Source: Pseudomonas sp. P8_229
GTDB taxonomy: Bacteria; Pseudomonadota; Gammaproteobacteria; Pseudomonadales; Pseudomonadaceae
Reading direction: 5' to 3'
NCBI RefSeq assembly: GCF_034008635.1
Contig: NZ_CP125378.1
Coordinates: forward strand, 1,602,001 to 1,666,000
Length of the DNA stretch: 64,000 nucleotides
The notes under the pieces were generated by a model. The model saw only the letters and a list, made by a program, of their open reading frames with translations. It searched no databases and was not told the DNA's origin. How positions within the stretch are numbered: the stretch's first letter is position 1; each line of letters opens with the position of its first letter. Positions 28,586 to 37,979 of the stretch are shown here, piece after piece. Made by a program: the position numbers and the translations under genes.

Positions 28586-29296
28586 ATGATTGACTGGCAT
28601 ATCGTGTGTGACTTCGACGGGACCATCACCCGTACCGATGTGATCGACAGCATCCTTGAACGCTTCGCCGACCCGAGCTGGGAAGCCATCGAAAACGAAT
28701 GGCTGGAGGGCAGGATCGGTTCCCGCGAATGCCTCAGCCGTCAACTGGCGCTAATCCAGGCCACGCCCTCGCAACTGCTCGAGTTCTTCGACAGCATCGA
28801 GATCGATCCCGACTTCCCTGATTTCGTCGACCACGTGATCGGCCTCGGCGCTTCGCTGGAAGTGGTCAGCGACGGCATCGAGCAAGGCATCGCGCGGATC
28901 CTCGCACGCAACTACGTGACCTTGCTGCCGATCCTCGCCAATCGCCTGCGCCAGATCGATCACGACAAGTGGCGCATCGATTTCCCCTACGCCAGCGACG
29001 CCTGCCGCGCCGCGTCTGGCAACTGCAAATGCAAGTCCACCCCCAGCAGCAAACGCGTGCTGGTGATCGGAGACGGCCAGTCCGACATGTGCGTGGCGGC
29101 CACCGCCGACTTCGTCTTCGCCAAGGATCGCCTGGCCGAGCACTGCGAACGCAACGGCATCGCCTACGCGCGTTTCGACAGCTTCGCCGAACTGCCACAA
29201 CTGCTGGCCCGCCTGCCGCTGGCCCCGGCCGCCAACGCCGTCTCTTTCAGTACCGAATCCACTTCTGAAGCACAGGAAACCCTGCACCATGTCTGA
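28586..29296 (+). CDS. MtnX-like HAD-IB family phosphatase
   Basis: The 236-residue protein has the HAD nucleophile motif CDFDGTITRTDVID (Asp9 and Asp11). It also has the serine/threonine motif region VVSDG and the acidic motif VIGDGQSDMCVA. It resembles the phosphoserine phosphatase and MtnX group. The DACRAASGNCKCK segment is rich in cysteine and unusual. The start at 28586 gives MIDWHIVCDFDG. It is the first gene of a sigma-54 operon and overlaps the aminotransferase start by eight bases. The substrate is unknown. Confidence 0.85.
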   Translation: MIDWHIVCDFDGTITRTDVIDSILERFADPSWEAIENEWLEGRIGSRECLSRQLALIQATPSQLLEFFDSIEIDPDFPDFVDHVIGLGASLEVVSDGIEQGIARILARNYVTLLPILANRLRQIDHDKWRIDFPYASDACRAASGNCKCKSTPSSKRVLVIGDGQSDMCVAATADFVFAKDRLAEHCERNGIAYARFDSFAELPQLLARLPLAPAANAVSFSTESTSEAQETLHHV

Positions 29297-30683
29297 TATC
29301 CGCATTGCGACAGCCGAAGACCAGGTCCTTCTGGAAAAAGAAGCCAAATACTGCTCCTACGGCGACACCGTTCACTACATCGAACCGCCGCGCATCTTCA
29401 GTCGCTGCGAAGGCTCCTATGTCTGGGACACCGAAGATCAGGCCTACCTCGATCTGCAGATGTGGTACTCGGCGGTCAACTTCGGTTACGCCAACCCGCG
29501 CCTGAACAATGCCCTGAAACAACAGATCGACACCCTGCCGCAGATCGCCAGCCAGTACCTGCACAAGGGCAAGATCGAGCTCTCGGAAATGATCGCGGTC
29601 GACGCCAAGAACAAGTTCGGCCTCGACGGCCGCGTGCACTTCAACGTCGGCGGCTCGCAGTCGATCGAGGACTCGCTGAAAGTCGTGCGCAACGCCACCA
29701 ACGGCAAGAGCCTGATGTTCGCCTTCGAGGGCGGTTATCACGGGCGCACCCTCGGTGCTTCGTCAATCACCTCCAGCTACCGCTATCGCCGCCGCTACGG
29801 CCACTTCGGCGAGCGTGCGCAGTTCATCCCGTTCCCGTATCACTTCCGCGGCCCGAAAGGCATGACCAAGGAAGAGTACGGCAGCCACTGCGTGCAGCAA
29901 TTCGCGCGGTTGTTCGAGACCGAATACAACGGCGTCTGGGACCCGAAAGTCGGCCAGAGCGAATACGCAGCCTTCTACGTCGAGCCGATCCAGGGCACCG
30001 GCGGCTACGTGATTCCACCGATGAACTTCTACAGCGAACTCAAGCACGTGCTGGATCAGCACGGCATCCTGATGGTGGTCGATGAAATCCAGATGGGTTT
30101 CTATCGCACCGGCAAGCTGTGGTCGATCGAGCACTTCGACGTCAAACCCGACGTGATCGTCTTCGGCAAGGCGCTGACCAACGGCCTGAACCCGCTGGGC
30201 GGCATCTGGGCCCGTGAAGAGCTGATCAACCCGAAAGTATTCCCGCCAGGCTCGACTCACTCGACCTTCGCCTCCAACCCGCTGGGCACTGCCGTGGGTC
30301 TGGAAATGTTCAAGATGACCAGCGAAGTCGACTACGGCGCGATGGTCATGGCCAAGGGCAAATACTTCCTCGACGGCCTGCAGGACCTGAAAAAACGCTA
30401 CCCGATCATTGGCGATGTCGACGGTCTGGGCCTGGCGCTGCGCTGCGAGATCTGCACCGAAGACGGCTTCACCCCGGACAAGGCCACCCTGGACTTCATG
30501 GTCGAGGAAGGCATGAAGGGCGACATCGAAATCGACGGTCGCCGCCTGGGCCTGATTCTCGATGTGGGCGGCTACTACAAGAACGTCATCACCCTGGCAC
30601 CGTCGCTGGAAATCAGCTATCCGGAAATCGACCTGGGCCTGGCCCTCCTCGACCGCCTCCTGCATCGGGCGATGAAACGATGA
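29289..30683 (+). CDS. Class III PLP-dependent aminotransferase
   Basis: The 464-residue enzyme has the class III signature. The PLP lysine is K294 in VFGKALTNGLNPLGG and the Asp-containing motif is VVDEIQMGFYRTGK. The FNVGGSQSIED and GGYHGRT segments bind the phosphate and cofactor. Family members move amino groups between acetylornithine, 4-aminobutyrate, diaminobutyrate or similar omega-amines. It overlaps both neighbours, so it is an obligate part of this operon. The sequence alone does not select a substrate. Confidence 0.9.
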   Translation: MSDIRIATAEDQVLLEKEAKYCSYGDTVHYIEPPRIFSRCEGSYVWDTEDQAYLDLQMWYSAVNFGYANPRLNNALKQQIDTLPQIASQYLHKGKIELSEMIAVDAKNKFGLDGRVHFNVGGSQSIEDSLKVVRNATNGKSLMFAFEGGYHGRTLGASSITSSYRYRRRYGHFGERAQFIPFPYHFRGPKGMTKEEYGSHCVQQFARLFETEYNGVWDPKVGQSEYAAFYVEPIQGTGGYVIPPMNFYSELKHVLDQHGILMVVDEIQMGFYRTGKLWSIEHFDVKPDVIVFGKALTNGLNPLGGIWAREELINPKVFPPGSTHSTFASNPLGTAVGLEMFKMTSEVDYGAMVMAKGKYFLDGLQDLKKRYPIIGDVDGLGLALRCEICTEDGFTPDKATLDFMVEEGMKGDIEIDGRRLGLILDVGGYYKNVITLAPSLEISYPEIDLGLALLDRLLHRAMKR

Positions 30684-31558
30684 ACGACTCTGAGATCGAC
30701 ATGGGCGAAGGCAACGCCGGTTTCGTTCTCGGCAGTGGCGAGGTCGCGGTGTTGTTGATCCACGGCCTCACCGGCACCCCGACGGAACTGCGTCGGGTGG
30801 CCGTGGGCCTGGCGAAAGCCGGGCACACGGTCTACGTGCCGACCCTGGCGGGGCACTGCGGCGGCAATGCCGACCTGCAGGCCACGGGCTGGCGCGACTG
30901 GTACGAAAGCGCGCGCAACACCTTCGTCGGCGTGCGCCGCAAGCATCACAAGGTTTACGTCGGTGGCTTGTCCATGGGCGCGGTGCTGTCGATGTACCTG
31001 GCCGCCGAACACCCGGGGCAGATCGAAGGCTTGCTGCTGTATTCGACGACTCTGCGTTACGACGGCTGGAGCATCCACAAGCTGGCGTTCCTCACCCCGT
31101 TGCTGATGAGAATCCCGTTCGGCGTGCACTTGTGCAGCTTCGAAGAGAAGCCGCCCTACGGCATCAAGAACGAGCGCCTGCGGGCCATCGTCGAACGCCA
31201 GATGAAAGAGGGCCAGAGCAGTCAGGCCGGGTTGCTGACCATGGAAGGCGTCACCGTGCGCGAACTGCACCGGCTCAACGCCGTGGTGAAAAAAAGCATG
31301 CCGTCGATCACTACCCCGGCGCTGGTGCTGCACTCCATCGAGGACGACATCACCAGCCGCTGGAATGCCGATTACGTCGAACGCAAACTCGGCGGGCCGG
31401 TGACCAAAGTGTTGCTCGACGACTGCTACCACATGATCACCGTGGACTTGCAGTACCGCCGTGTCGTGGAGTTGAGCGCCGATTTCATCCAGCGTGGCGT
31501 CATGCCGCCGATCGCTGATCCCGGGACCTCACCGCTGGAAACCCGGCAACGGGCTTGA
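30680..31558 (+). CDS. Alpha/beta-fold esterase, carboxylesterase (Est30-like)
   Basis: The 292-residue hydrolase has the oxyanion motif LLIHGLTGTP and the nucleophile elbow GGLSMGAVL. The acid and base are probably LHSIEDDIT and DCYHMI. No signal peptide is seen, so it is cytoplasmic. Its ATG overlaps the aminotransferase stop (ATGA). It could remove an acyl or ester group from an intermediate of the pathway. Confidence 0.87.
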   Translation: MNDSEIDMGEGNAGFVLGSGEVAVLLIHGLTGTPTELRRVAVGLAKAGHTVYVPTLAGHCGGNADLQATGWRDWYESARNTFVGVRRKHHKVYVGGLSMGAVLSMYLAAEHPGQIEGLLLYSTTLRYDGWSIHKLAFLTPLLMRIPFGVHLCSFEEKPPYGIKNERLRAIVERQMKEGQSSQAGLLTMEGVTVRELHRLNAVVKKSMPSITTPALVLHSIEDDITSRWNADYVERKLGGPVTKVLLDDCYHMITVDLQYRRVVELSADFIQRGVMPPIADPGTSPLETRQRA

Positions 31559-31608
31559 GCAGTCGCCGCCGTCCGTATTAACGCGACTCGCCGACACAAG
31601 GAACCGAC

Positions 31609-32736
31609 GTGATCACCGCTCAAGCCTTTTCAACCATCGAAGCGATCGATCGCTGTGCCTGGAATGACTGCTTCGCTGATGAGCTGGAAGACTGGGATTA
31701 CTACCGCGCGGTCGAACGCGCGGGGATTGACGGTTTTCACTGGCGGTATCTGACCCTGCAAGAAGACGGTCGGGTAATCGCGGCTGCCGTGGCGTTCACC
31801 ACCGCCTACTCGCTGGACACCACGTTGCAGGGCACGGGCAAACGCGTCAGCCAATGGCTGCGCCGGGGCCTGCCCGGGCTGTTCGACATCCGTTTGTACG
31901 CCCTCGGCTCGCCAGTGGCCGAGCAGTGCCATGTCGGTACGGCGTCGCACGTGGATCAGGTTCAGCGTCCGGCGTTGCTCGCCCAGTTGCTGGCGCTGGC
32001 GAAACACGACGCCGACCAGCTCGGTATTGGCCTGTTCGCGGTCAAGGACGCCTCGCACCGCGATCCTCAGTGGCTCAAGGTGTGCCGCCAGGCCGGCCTG
32101 CAAAGCATGCCCGGCCTGCCCGGCGCCGAGTTGCCCATCACGTTCGCCTCGGTGGATGCGTACCTGGGCAGCCTCGGCAAATCGACGCGCAAGGACCTGC
32201 GGCGCACCTTGCGCAACCACGGCCCGCGCATCGAATGGCGGCGTTCGGTACATGACTTGCTGCCACGCATGATGGAGCTCTACGAAGCCACCCTCGCCCG
32301 CAGTGACCTGACCTTCGAATGCCTGCCCGCCGCGTACTTTCGCGAAGTGCTCAATCATCTCGATGAGCGGGCGGCGTGCGTGCTCTATTGGCTCGGTGAT
32401 GAACTGGTGGCGTTCAACCTGGTACTGCTCGATGGGCGTCGGATGGTCGACAAGTTTTTTGCCCACGATCTGGCCCGCACGCGCCAGTACAACCTTTACA
32501 GCCGTAGCTGGCTGGTGAATGTCGACTACTGTATTGAACACAAACTGGCGATCTACGCATGCGGACAGGCCGGCTATGCCAGTAAGCTGCGCCTGGGTTG
32601 CTCGTTTGTCGGTAACACGGTGTTCTTCCGCCACCGCAATCCATTGGTCGACCGACTGCTGGGACTGGTGAAAATGTTTGTTCGACCGGATCGCTCCGAC
32701 CCTGCCATGGCTGCTGCAATAAGCGAAACCCAATGA
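31609..32736 (+). CDS. GNAT/FemAB-like N-acyltransferase
   Basis: The 375-residue protein has two GNAT-like halves, as in the FemAB or peptidogalycan acyltransferase-like families. The second half contains the typical LYWLGDELVAFNLVLLDGRRMVDKF strand region (partly quoted as ELVAFNLVLLDGRRM) and YNLYSRSWLVNVDYCIE. The start is GTG at 31609, with AAGGA seven bases upstream. It is the only gap in the operon, with about 50 bases after the esterase. It overlaps the sensor kinase start by four bases. It probably adds an acyl or aminoacyl group to an amine. Confidence 0.8.
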   Translation: MITAQAFSTIEAIDRCAWNDCFADELEDWDYYRAVERAGIDGFHWRYLTLQEDGRVIAAAVAFTTAYSLDTTLQGTGKRVSQWLRRGLPGLFDIRLYALGSPVAEQCHVGTASHVDQVQRPALLAQLLALAKHDADQLGIGLFAVKDASHRDPQWLKVCRQAGLQSMPGLPGAELPITFASVDAYLGSLGKSTRKDLRRTLRNHGPRIEWRRSVHDLLPRMMELYEATLARSDLTFECLPAAYFREVLNHLDERAACVLYWLGDELVAFNLVLLDGRRMVDKFFAHDLARTRQYNLYSRSWLVNVDYCIEHKLAIYACGQAGYASKLRLGCSFVGNTVFFRHRNPLVDRLLGLVKMFVRPDRSDPAMAAAISETQ

Positions 32737-34505
32737 CCAATGACCGACGCGCCACGCCCCGACCTTTCGCCCTCTCCGGCTGGAGCCTGCAACGCAAACT
32801 GGTGCTGGCGTTCTGGCTGGTGAGCGTGATTCCGACCATGATCGCCGCGGAGCTGGCGGCCACCACGCTGTCGCAGATCTTCGACAGTAACGTGCGCATC
32901 TGGCTGCAGGAATCCTCGAAAATCGTCGAAGACGAAATCAGTGAAATCCTCCGTGAAAACGCCCGGGCCGCGAAGCTGTTCATGCGTCACACCCGCCCGC
33001 CCTCCGATCGCCAATCCGCCAGGCACGACAAGCTGACCGCCGACATCGCCGACTCGATGGGCATCGATGTGGTGACGCTGATCCGCAGCAGCGATAACAA
33101 AGTGGTGTTCAGTACCGCCGACGACAATGTCGTCAGTCAGATCAGCACCGCCCCCAAGGCCGTACTGCAGACCCTGCAAGTCGCCGGCGTCGCCACCGGC
33201 ACGGTGATTTCGACCTTCGAAACCGATCAGGGTGGCGTCGACTACAAGCTGGTCATCGGCACCTTTCTGGACAACAGTTTTCTGACCAGCGTTGCCGATG
33301 TGCACTCGCTGGACCTGCGCCTGTATCTGGCCAAGGGCGATGACTTTTCGGAGATTTTCTCGACCCAGCGCTTCCAGGATCACCCTCTGCAAGTGCCGAA
33401 AAAAATCGAGCAGACCCTGCGTGAAACCAAAGGCCCGTTCGAGCAATTCACCAATAACTACAGCGGCATCTACCGACCGATCTTCAACGAAAACGGCCAA
33501 CTGCAAGGGGTGATCTTCAGCGGTCTGCTGCGCCACACCAGCCTCGTTGGCCTGGTCAATCAGAGCAACCTGTTCATCCTGATTTTCCTGCTCAGCTCGG
33601 CGGCGTCACTGGCGGTCGGCTGGCTGGTCTCGCAGCGTCTGACCAAGCCGTTGCGTGGTCTGGCCCGAGGCGTACAAGCGGTGATCGCCGGCGATTATCA
33701 TCAGCGCCTGCGCGTGAATGGCGGCGACGAACTGGCAGAGCTGAGCAGCACGTTCAACCACATGAGCCAGCGTCTGGAAGAGTTGCAGCATCTGGAGTCG
33801 CAACTGCGCCGTCGTGACCGTTTGCACGCGCTGGGCGAAGTCGCCATGGGCCTGGCCCATGAAATCCGCAATCCGCTGGGCATCATCAAGACCGCCACGC
33901 AACTGCTGCACCGGCGCGCCGATCTGCCGGAAACCGACAAGCGTCATCTCGAATACGTGGTCAAGGAAGTCAGCCGGATCAACGACCTGATCACCGAGTT
34001 CCTCGACTTCGCCAAACCCAGCGCGCCGATCCGTGCCACCCAGTCAGCCCGTGCACTGGTGGATGAACTGGCCGGGTTCTGCGAGCCGGAACTGTCCAGC
34101 CACAACATCGATCTGCATATCGACGATCAGGCACCCGGCGCCACGCTCTACGCCGACGCCAAGCAGCTGAAACAGGCCGGCCTGAACCTGATCGTCAACG
34201 CCATCGACGCGATGCCCGATGGCGGCCGACTGACCCTGAGCATCGCCAGCGATGCCAAATACACCATCATCAGCGTCGCCGACACCGGCCAGGGGATTGA
34301 AGCCGACATGCTCGAACGCATTTTCACCCCGTTCGTCACCACCAAGGCCTCGGGCACCGGGCTGGGGCTGGCGAAAGTGTTTTCGGTCATGGAAAACCAT
34401 AACGGGCGCGTAGAATGCGTCAGCGAAAAAGATGCCGGCGCCACCTTCAGCCTGTACATTCCGGCCAATGGCGAGGATTTCGACGAGACCGACGATGACG
34501 CATAA
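32733..34505 (+). CDS. NtrB/AtoS-like membrane sensor histidine kinase
   Basis: The 590-residue kinase has a first membrane segment near residues 20-45, a periplasmic sensor domain, a second segment near 270-295 and a HAMP domain. The core has the phosphorylated His in GEVAMGLAHEIRNPLGII, the N box LNLIVNAIDAM and the G box GTGLGLAKVFS. It is the sensor for the sigma-54 activator that follows. Being inside the biosynthetic operon, it should detect a substrate or product of that pathway. It overlaps both neighbours. Confidence 0.9.
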   Translation: MTNDRRATPRPFALSGWSLQRKLVLAFWLVSVIPTMIAAELAATTLSQIFDSNVRIWLQESSKIVEDEISEILRENARAAKLFMRHTRPPSDRQSARHDKLTADIADSMGIDVVTLIRSSDNKVVFSTADDNVVSQISTAPKAVLQTLQVAGVATGTVISTFETDQGGVDYKLVIGTFLDNSFLTSVADVHSLDLRLYLAKGDDFSEIFSTQRFQDHPLQVPKKIEQTLRETKGPFEQFTNNYSGIYRPIFNENGQLQGVIFSGLLRHTSLVGLVNQSNLFILIFLLSSAASLAVGWLVSQRLTKPLRGLARGVQAVIAGDYHQRLRVNGGDELAELSSTFNHMSQRLEELQHLESQLRRRDRLHALGEVAMGLAHEIRNPLGIIKTATQLLHRRADLPETDKRHLEYVVKEVSRINDLITEFLDFAKPSAPIRATQSARALVDELAGFCEPELSSHNIDLHIDDQAPGATLYADAKQLKQAGLNLIVNAIDAMPDGGRLTLSIASDAKYTIISVADTGQGIEADMLERIFTPFVTTKASGTGLGLAKVFSVMENHNGRVECVSEKDAGATFSLYIPANGEDFDETDDDA

Positions 34506-35886
34506 CATTCTGGTGGTGGACGACGAACCGAAACTCTGCGACCTGCTGGCCTCGGCCCTCGGTCAGAACGGCATCAGCGTGTTTACCGCCGGTAATGGCC
34601 TGCATGCGCTAAAGGTGCTGGAGAGCGAAGACATCGACCTGCTCATCAGCGACTGGCGCATGCCCGGCATGGGCGGGCCGCAGTTGCTGGCGGAAGTGAA
34701 AACCCGCTATCCACAGATGCCAGTGATTGTCATGACCGCCTACAGCACGGTGAAAAATGCCGTGGAATCGATGCGCAACGGCGCGTTCGACTACATCGCC
34801 AAGCCGTTCGACATCGACGAACTGGACATCACCGTCAGCAAGGCCCTGCAGTTTCGCGACATCCTCAAAGACAACCAGCGCATGCGCGCCGAACTCGACG
34901 AACATCAGCAGATCGACAGCCTGATCGGCGACAGCCCGAGTTTCCGCAGCGTGTTGCAAGCAGTGGACTCGGTGCGCGAAAGTGCCGCGACCGTGCTGCT
35001 CAGCGGCGAGAGTGGCACCGGCAAGGAAATGGTCGCCAGGGCCATCCACAAACACGGCAATCGCGCCGACAAACCGTTCGTTGCGGTAAACTGCGCGGCG
35101 ATTCCCGAGGGGCTGCTCGAAAGCGAAATGTTCGGCCACCGCAAAGGCGCGTTCACCGGCGCCGTGGCTGATCGTATCGGGCGATTTCAGCAGGCCGACA
35201 AAGGCACGCTGTTTCTCGATGAAATCGGCGAAATGCCCCTGGCGCTGCAGGCGAAAATCCTCCGTGCCCTGCAGGAGCGGGTGATCGAGCCGGTGGGCGA
35301 TACCAAGGAACGCAAAGTCGATGTACGGGTGATTGCCGCCACCAATAAAGACCTGCTGCAAGCGGTGGCCAACAAGGAGTTTCGCGAGGACCTCTACTAC
35401 CGCCTCAACGTCTTTCCCATTCCCCTGCCGGCGCTACGCGAACGGGTCGAGGACATCGCGCCGCTGGCCCGGCATTTCGCCCTCACGCTCGGCGCCGCCG
35501 CTGGCAAGCGCATCAGCGGTTTCAGCGCGCAAGCCTTGCAGGCCATGACCCGCTATTCATGGCCGGGCAACATTCGTGAACTGCAGAACTGCGTGGAACG
35601 GGCGACCATCGTTGCGTCCGCCAACATCATCGAAGAGCAGGATCTGCCGGCGTATCTGTTCGCTGCGCAAGCCTCTGACAGCAGTGGCCCGCTGAGCGAA
35701 ATCAACGGTGTGCCGGCGGACCTGGACGCGGCGCTGGCAGACGTCGAGAAAGCCTACATTCTCGCGGCCCTGCAACAGAGCAACGGCGTCCAGGCCGCTG
35801 CCGCGCAGTTAATCGGGATCTCCGAGCGCAGCTTCTGGTATCGCCTGAAGAAACTCGGGATCCACGTCGACAAGATCGTGCGTTGA
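34495..35886 (+). CDS. NtrC-type sigma-54 response regulator
   Basis: The 463-residue activator has a receiver with VVDDEPKL and the phospho-acceptor in ISDWRMPG. The AAA+ domain has GESGTGKE, the intact sigma-54 loop GAFTGA and GTLFLDEIGEMP. The C-terminal Fis domain includes GVQAAAAQLIGISERSFWYRLKKLG (quoted in part as AAQLIGISERSFWYRL). The start at 34495 gives MTHNILVVDDEP and overlaps the kinase end by 11 bases. It probably binds the three-half-site palindrome at 28427-28454 and drives its own operon. Confidence 0.92.
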   Translation: MTHNILVVDDEPKLCDLLASALGQNGISVFTAGNGLHALKVLESEDIDLLISDWRMPGMGGPQLLAEVKTRYPQMPVIVMTAYSTVKNAVESMRNGAFDYIAKPFDIDELDITVSKALQFRDILKDNQRMRAELDEHQQIDSLIGDSPSFRSVLQAVDSVRESAATVLLSGESGTGKEMVARAIHKHGNRADKPFVAVNCAAIPEGLLESEMFGHRKGAFTGAVADRIGRFQQADKGTLFLDEIGEMPLALQAKILRALQERVIEPVGDTKERKVDVRVIAATNKDLLQAVANKEFREDLYYRLNVFPIPLPALRERVEDIAPLARHFALTLGAAAGKRISGFSAQALQAMTRYSWPGNIRELQNCVERATIVASANIIEEQDLPAYLFAAQASDSSGPLSEINGVPADLDAALADVEKAYILAALQQSNGVQAAAAQLIGISERSFWYRLKKLGIHVDKIVR

Positions 35887-35896
35887 GGTTGTGGTT

Positions 35897-36562
35897 TTAG
35901 CTGACTGCGCCGCCCCGGGCTTCACTCATGATCTGCCGGATCGCCCCGACAAACGTGTCCACCGGTTGCCCGCCCGTCACCGCGTACTGACCGTTGAACA
36001 CCACGGTCGGCACTGAACTCACGCCACGTTGCAGCCAGAGTTGTTCTTCTTCGCGCACTTCATCGGCAAACTCGTCGGAGGCCAGAATCGCCACCGCGCG
36101 CTGGCGATCCAGACCGACGCTTTCGGCAATCTGCGTGAGTTGTGCGTGATCGGACGGATTGCCGCCATCAGTGAAATACGCCTTGAACAGCGCCTCCTTC
36201 AACGGCAATTGCAAACCCTCAAGCCCGGCCCAATGCAGCAAGCGGTGTGCATCGAAGGTGTTGTAGATGCGGCTGTTGCCGTCGGTGCGAAAAGCGAAAC
36301 CGACGTCGGCGCCACGGGCACGAATCGCTTCGCGGTTTTTCTGCGACTGCTCCGGGGTCGAACCGTACTTCTCGCCGATGTGCTCGGTGATGTTCTGCCC
36401 CTCGGGGCCCATCTTCGGGTTCAATTCGAACGGCTGGAAATGAATCTCGGCCTGCACTTCATCGCGCAGAATCTCCAGCGCCTGCAGCAGACCGTACAGA
36501 CCGACAACGCACCAGGGGCAGGATACGTCGCTGACAAAATCGATTTTCAGAGCGGAACTCAT
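35897..36562 (-). CDS. DsbA-family (FrnE-like) thiol oxidoreductase
   Basis: The 221-residue cytoplasmic protein has the thioredoxin-fold CxxC as CPWC (C15, C18) after SDVSCPW. The cis-proline loop is SSVPTVVF. FrnE-like proteins include polyketide disulfide enzymes and chromene isomerases. GAGGTGTGTG precedes ATG at 36562, so the longer frame to 36730 is rejected. It is convergent with the NtrC-type regulator, with only ten bases between the stops. Confidence 0.88.
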   Translation of the reverse strand: MSSALKIDFVSDVSCPWCVVGLYGLLQALEILRDEVQAEIHFQPFELNPKMGPEGQNITEHIGEKYGSTPEQSQKNREAIRARGADVGFAFRTDGNSRIYNTFDAHRLLHWAGLEGLQLPLKEALFKAYFTDGGNPSDHAQLTQIAESVGLDRQRAVAILASDEFADEVREEEQLWLQRGVSSVPTVVFNGQYAVTGGQPVDTFVGAIRQIMSEARGGAVS

Positions 36563-36638
36563 CACACACCTCGCAGACGGAAAACGTGCGGAAAAGTCTG
36601 CACGATACACCTGCCCGGCGTTGCACTGACAGTGATGC

Positions 36639-36711
36639 CCCCTTCGCGAGCAAGCCCGCTCCCACAGTGGAATACGGTGCCCATGTGGGAGCGGGCTTGC
36701 TCGCGAAGGGG
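36639..36711. repeat. REPIN, GTGGGAGCGGGCTTGCTCGCGAA family, short centre
   Basis: Perfect 28-base arms at 36639-36666 and 36684-36711 enclose only 17 bases. It lies between the DsbA-like gene and a hydrolase gene running in the same direction. Confidence 0.9.
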
Positions 36712-36738
36712 CCCGAATCAACACCGCCAAAACCTCGC

Positions 36739-37758
36739 CTACAGCAGGTTACCGCTTGCCACCGGTTCAATCTGCGCCCAGTGCGACGTATCTTCACGAT
36801 GCTGCTGCAGATACGGCAACACCGCCGCCAGCAACGGCGCCTTGAATGCTTCCTGAAAACGATGGGCCAGGCCCGGAATCAGTTTCAACTGACTGCCGCG
36901 AATATGCGCCGCCAGATGCACACCGTGCATCACCGGCAGCAACGGATCGGCCGTGCCGTGCACCACCAGGGTCGGTACCCGCAGTTGATTGAGCAATGCC
37001 ACCCGGCTCGGTTCCGCAAGAATCGCCATGATCTGGCGCTTCACACCATCGGGGTTGAACGCCCGGTCGTAGGCCACCGCTGCCTGATGCAGCAACGCCT
37101 GTCGATCATCAGTAACCGCCGGACTGCCCAGTGCCGCCAACAGATCAGCCTGCTGCTCCAGCGCCACCTCGCGATTCGGCGCACCGCGTCGCGCCAGCAG
37201 TTGCACCAGCGCCGCACTCGGTGCCGGCAAGCCTTCGGCGCCGGAACTGGTCATGATCAGCGTCAGGCTCTCCACCCGTTGCGGTGCCATTGCTGCAAGA
37301 TGCTGGGCGATCATCCCGCCCATGCTCGCGCCCAGTACGTGGAACTGCTCGACGTGCAGCGCGTCCATCAAACCCAGCGCGTCATCGGCCATGTCGGTCA
37401 GTGAATACGGAGCTGACACGGGCAGGCCGAGCTTGTAGCGCAGCACTTCAAAGGTCAGGTTGGCCTCGGCCGGCGCCTGGCGCCAGGTCGACAGACCAAC
37501 ATCACGGTTGTCGTAGCGGATCACCCGGAAACCCTGCTGACACAACGCAACCACCACTTCGTCCGGCCAGTGGATCAACTGCCCGCCCAGCCCCATGACC
37601 AGCAACAGCGCCGGATCCGACGCGCGGCCAATGCTCTGGTAGGCCAGGCTCACCTGCGCCAGATCGACCCGTTCAGTCGGTACATTGACGTCGCAACGCG
37701 AAGCCGCCATCGACGGCAGGCCGAACAACAGCGCGGCCAACAGAAAAAATAAACGCAT
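36739..37758 (-). CDS. Secreted alpha/beta hydrolase
   Basis: The 339-residue protein begins with a signal peptide ending near [24 protein letters not shown] forms the oxyanion region, and the nucleophile elbow is LGASMGGM. The late histidine is in IPGLAHRF. A hydrolase gene lies between glpM and metR in P. aeruginosa (PA3586), so this is probably its counterpart. If so, everything between glpM and this gene has been added here. The export signal places it in the periplasm. The substrate is not known. Confidence 0.85.
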   Translation of the reverse strand: MRLFFLLAALLFGLPSMAASRCDVNVPTERVDLAQVSLAYQSIGRASDPALLLVMGLGGQLIHWPDEVVVALCQQGFRVIRYDNRDVGLSTWRQAPAEANLTFEVLRYKLGLPVSAPYSLTDMADDALGLMDALHVEQFHVLGASMGGMIAQHLAAMAPQRVESLTLIMTSSGAEGLPAPSAALVQLLARRGAPNREVALEQQADLLAALGSPAVTDDRQALLHQAAVAYDRAFNPDGVKRQIMAILAEPSRVALLNQLRVPTLVVHGTADPLLPVMHGVHLAAHIRGSQLKLIPGLAHRFQEAFKAPLLAAVLPYLQQHREDTSHWAQIEPVASGNLL

Positions 37759-37979
37759 GGAAAAACACCGAAACGCAGAACCCCAGTAGAGCGCGAGTCT
37801 GATGAAGTTTGTTCAAGCGCGCTGCCACAGTTGCGTGACAGTTTGATGAAGAGTGCCGAGCGGTCATTCGCTGTCAGCCGCAACCGTTCGTCGCAACTGT
37901 CATTTCTGTCAGTAGTGCGCACACCCGCTTTTCGTTGCACTGAGACCAGGACAACACAATCAATCCTGGAGGAAAGTTG

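Noticed and set aside
36563..36730. A 56-residue N-terminal extension of the DsbA-like protein
   Set aside because: It crosses a REPIN arm and the GAGG ribosome site precedes the internal ATG at 36562.
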